Part shown: positions 19,021 through 20,000 of the stretch, piece after piece
Layout of the letters: every line of letters starts with the position of its first letter
Numbering within the stretch: position 1 is the first letter of the stretch
Origin: Chromera velia
Lineage: Eukaryota > Sar > Chromeraceae
Direction: 5' to 3'
DNA length: 20,000 nucleotides
Assembly: GCA_018398765.1 (NCBI GenBank)
Contig: JAHBMJ010005798.1
Coordinates: 1-20,000, forward strand
Program-made: the position numbers and the translations under genes
Notes under the pieces: generated by a model
What the model was told of the DNA's origin: nothing
What the model saw: only the letters and a program-made list of their open reading frames with translations
The model's database searches: none

Positions 19021-19395
19021 GGTCCCGAAAAAACTTTTGCAAGTACCGATCCATCACGCATGCTGAGTCAAATGAAAAAACCTAAATCTTAATGGTTTGC
19101 TCTAAAAAAAAAACGTTTTAAGCTGCACTGAAATTGACGTTTCACCCCTTTTTACTTCATGCAGAGGTAAACCGATCAGCTGACGTTTTGCCGAACAGCC
19201 TGTGTTGACTTTTCTGGTGCTGGAACATCTTTTACGGCCCCCTTTTTGAGCGTCTGCAAACATTTTACACCCCGTAAAGACATGTCACACAATCCGACAG
19301 GGTCAAACAGGAAGAAGGAGGCATTTGTTTTTAGAGCTGGGTACGCAAAAAAAATATGGTCCGTGTAAAAGGGGGCAAATGTGATTCAGTGTTAG
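19021..19395. other. Upstream flank of the transposase frame
   Basis: No open frame of note. Inverted words related to TTTTACACCCC / GTAAAAGGGGG occur at 19220-19275 and 19363-19375 and could belong to a transposon end, but no terminal inverted repeat can be proved with the element cut by the window edge. Confidence 0.3.
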
Positions 19396-20000
19396 GTGAA
19401 AATACAAGGAGCCGAGGGGGAAGGAGAAACTATTTGTGACTGTGAGTATGCAGCAGCGGTAATCAGTTCTTTTCAAACCCACCTCATCAATCAGCATGGC
19501 TTGACGATCACATCTGACAAACATGTGCAGCTGCTCCAAGAAAGACAGGAGAAGCGGTCAGAGGGGGCGGGGGGGTCGAAGCAGCCTGACGTGCGAACGT
19601 TTTTCCCCACTAAAGATGAAGCAGAAGCCGTGGTCGCACCATATGCAGAGACGCATGAGAAGAGAATCAAGTGCGATACGCTGACCACTGACTTTCTGGC
19701 CAGTGCTGGCTGGCCTCATCTCACAGAAAACGAGGCATTACGAAAGCTGGTCAAGGCACTGGACCCCCGCTACGATCTCCCGTCTGTGGGGAAGGTGCAG
19801 AGACTTCTGCTCCCAACACTGAAGAACAAGATTATTCTGTCAATCAAAGACAGGTTGAGAAAAGCAGCGACCCGACGAGTGTCGATCATCCTCGACATAT
19901 GGTTGCATTCAGGAAAGTCAGGATTCCTGGCGATCACAATCCATTGGCTGACAGAGAACTTTGAGATGGATTCAACCTCTTTTTTGGATCCTGAGATGAC
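19396..20000 (+). CDS. hAT-family transposase, N-terminal part, open at the window edge
   Basis: The frame is open from after a TAG at 19393-19395 to the end of the window (about 201 codons). No ATG is seen near its start, so an intron or decay is likely upstream. Residues 14-34 form a BED-like zinc finger remnant (CDCEY, then THLINQH). From residue 96 comes the conserved hAT block: LTTDFLASAGWP, ENEALRKLVKALDPRY, a helix with KDRLRKAA, then VSIILDIWLHSGKSG with Asp167 in the place of the first catalytic Asp of the DDE/RNase H-like core, and FLAITIHWLTENFEM. hAT transposases cut and paste DNA elements with short terminal repeats and 8-bp target duplications. The rest of the core and the C-terminal dimer region lie beyond 20000. 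Family is clear; whether it is intact is unknown. Confidence 0.8.
   Translation, partial: MKIQGAEGEGETICDCEYAAAVISSFQTHLINQHGLTITSDKHVQLLQERQEKRSEGAGGSKQPDVRTFFPTKDEAEAVVAPYAETHEKRIKCDTLTTDFLASAGWPHLTENEALRKLVKALDPRYDLPSVGKVQRLLLPTLKNKIILSIKDRLRKAATRRVSIILDIWLHSGKSGFLAITIHWLTENFEMDSTSFLDPEM

Noticed and set aside
1-20000. CRISPR arrays, bacterial operons, rRNA or tRNA genes
   Set aside because: The repeats are dinucleotide, tetranucleotide or inverted types without spacers, the genes carry introns, and no tRNA or rRNA structure was recognised by eye.

Overview
The window looks like nuclear DNA of a unicellular eukaryote. Genes are split by introns with GT...AG ends, and most 3' splice sites read TGCAG. 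The two best genes encode eukaryotic-type proteins (a SET/TPR protein and a protein kinase). The rest is rich in (TG)n, (GA)n and CTGT repeats and decayed transposons. An alveolate such as a chromerid alga would fit, but nothing here fixes the species.

Layout. 1-225 is a nested foldback palindrome. 226-1857 holds no gene I can support. 1858-4072 (minus) is a broken Ty3/gypsy-type gag-pol, followed by a primer-binding-like site (4117-4130) and probable LTR sequence, then AT-rich DNA to about 5000. 5060-5644 is an open frame of doubtful status. 6139-7502 (minus) is a credible but unrecognised gene in two overlapping frames. 7987-8134 is a cluster of GC-rich palindromes beside a short unexplained minus-strand frame (8200-8550). 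9855-13131 is a three-exon gene for a TPR-SET-TPR protein of the SMYD type that appears to lack the MYND finger and the usual SET tyrosine. 13943-18016 probably holds one gene: the kinase core (16170-18016, four exons that join in frame) is well supported, and two upstream exons (signal peptide and Cys-rich) are possible. 18240-19395 is microsatellite and AT-rich DNA. 19396-20000 is the start of a hAT-type transposase that runs off the right edge.

The most striking structure is a perfect inverted repeat of 791 bp per arm (13836-14626 and 14862-15652). Its right arm ends at a single N. After the N, the sequence between the arms starts again as a direct copy. The simplest reading is an assembly misjoin through (CT)n/(GA)n tracts, inside an intron of the putative kinase gene, and not real biology. 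If the right arm is removed, the order is signal-peptide exon, (CT)n, (TG)n, Cys-rich exon, (GA)n, kinase exons.

There is no operon logic here. The genes are separate eukaryotic units in a repeat-rich background. I see no clear multi-gene novel system. The items most worth following are the degenerate SET protein, the possibly secreted atypical kinase, and the nested foldback element.
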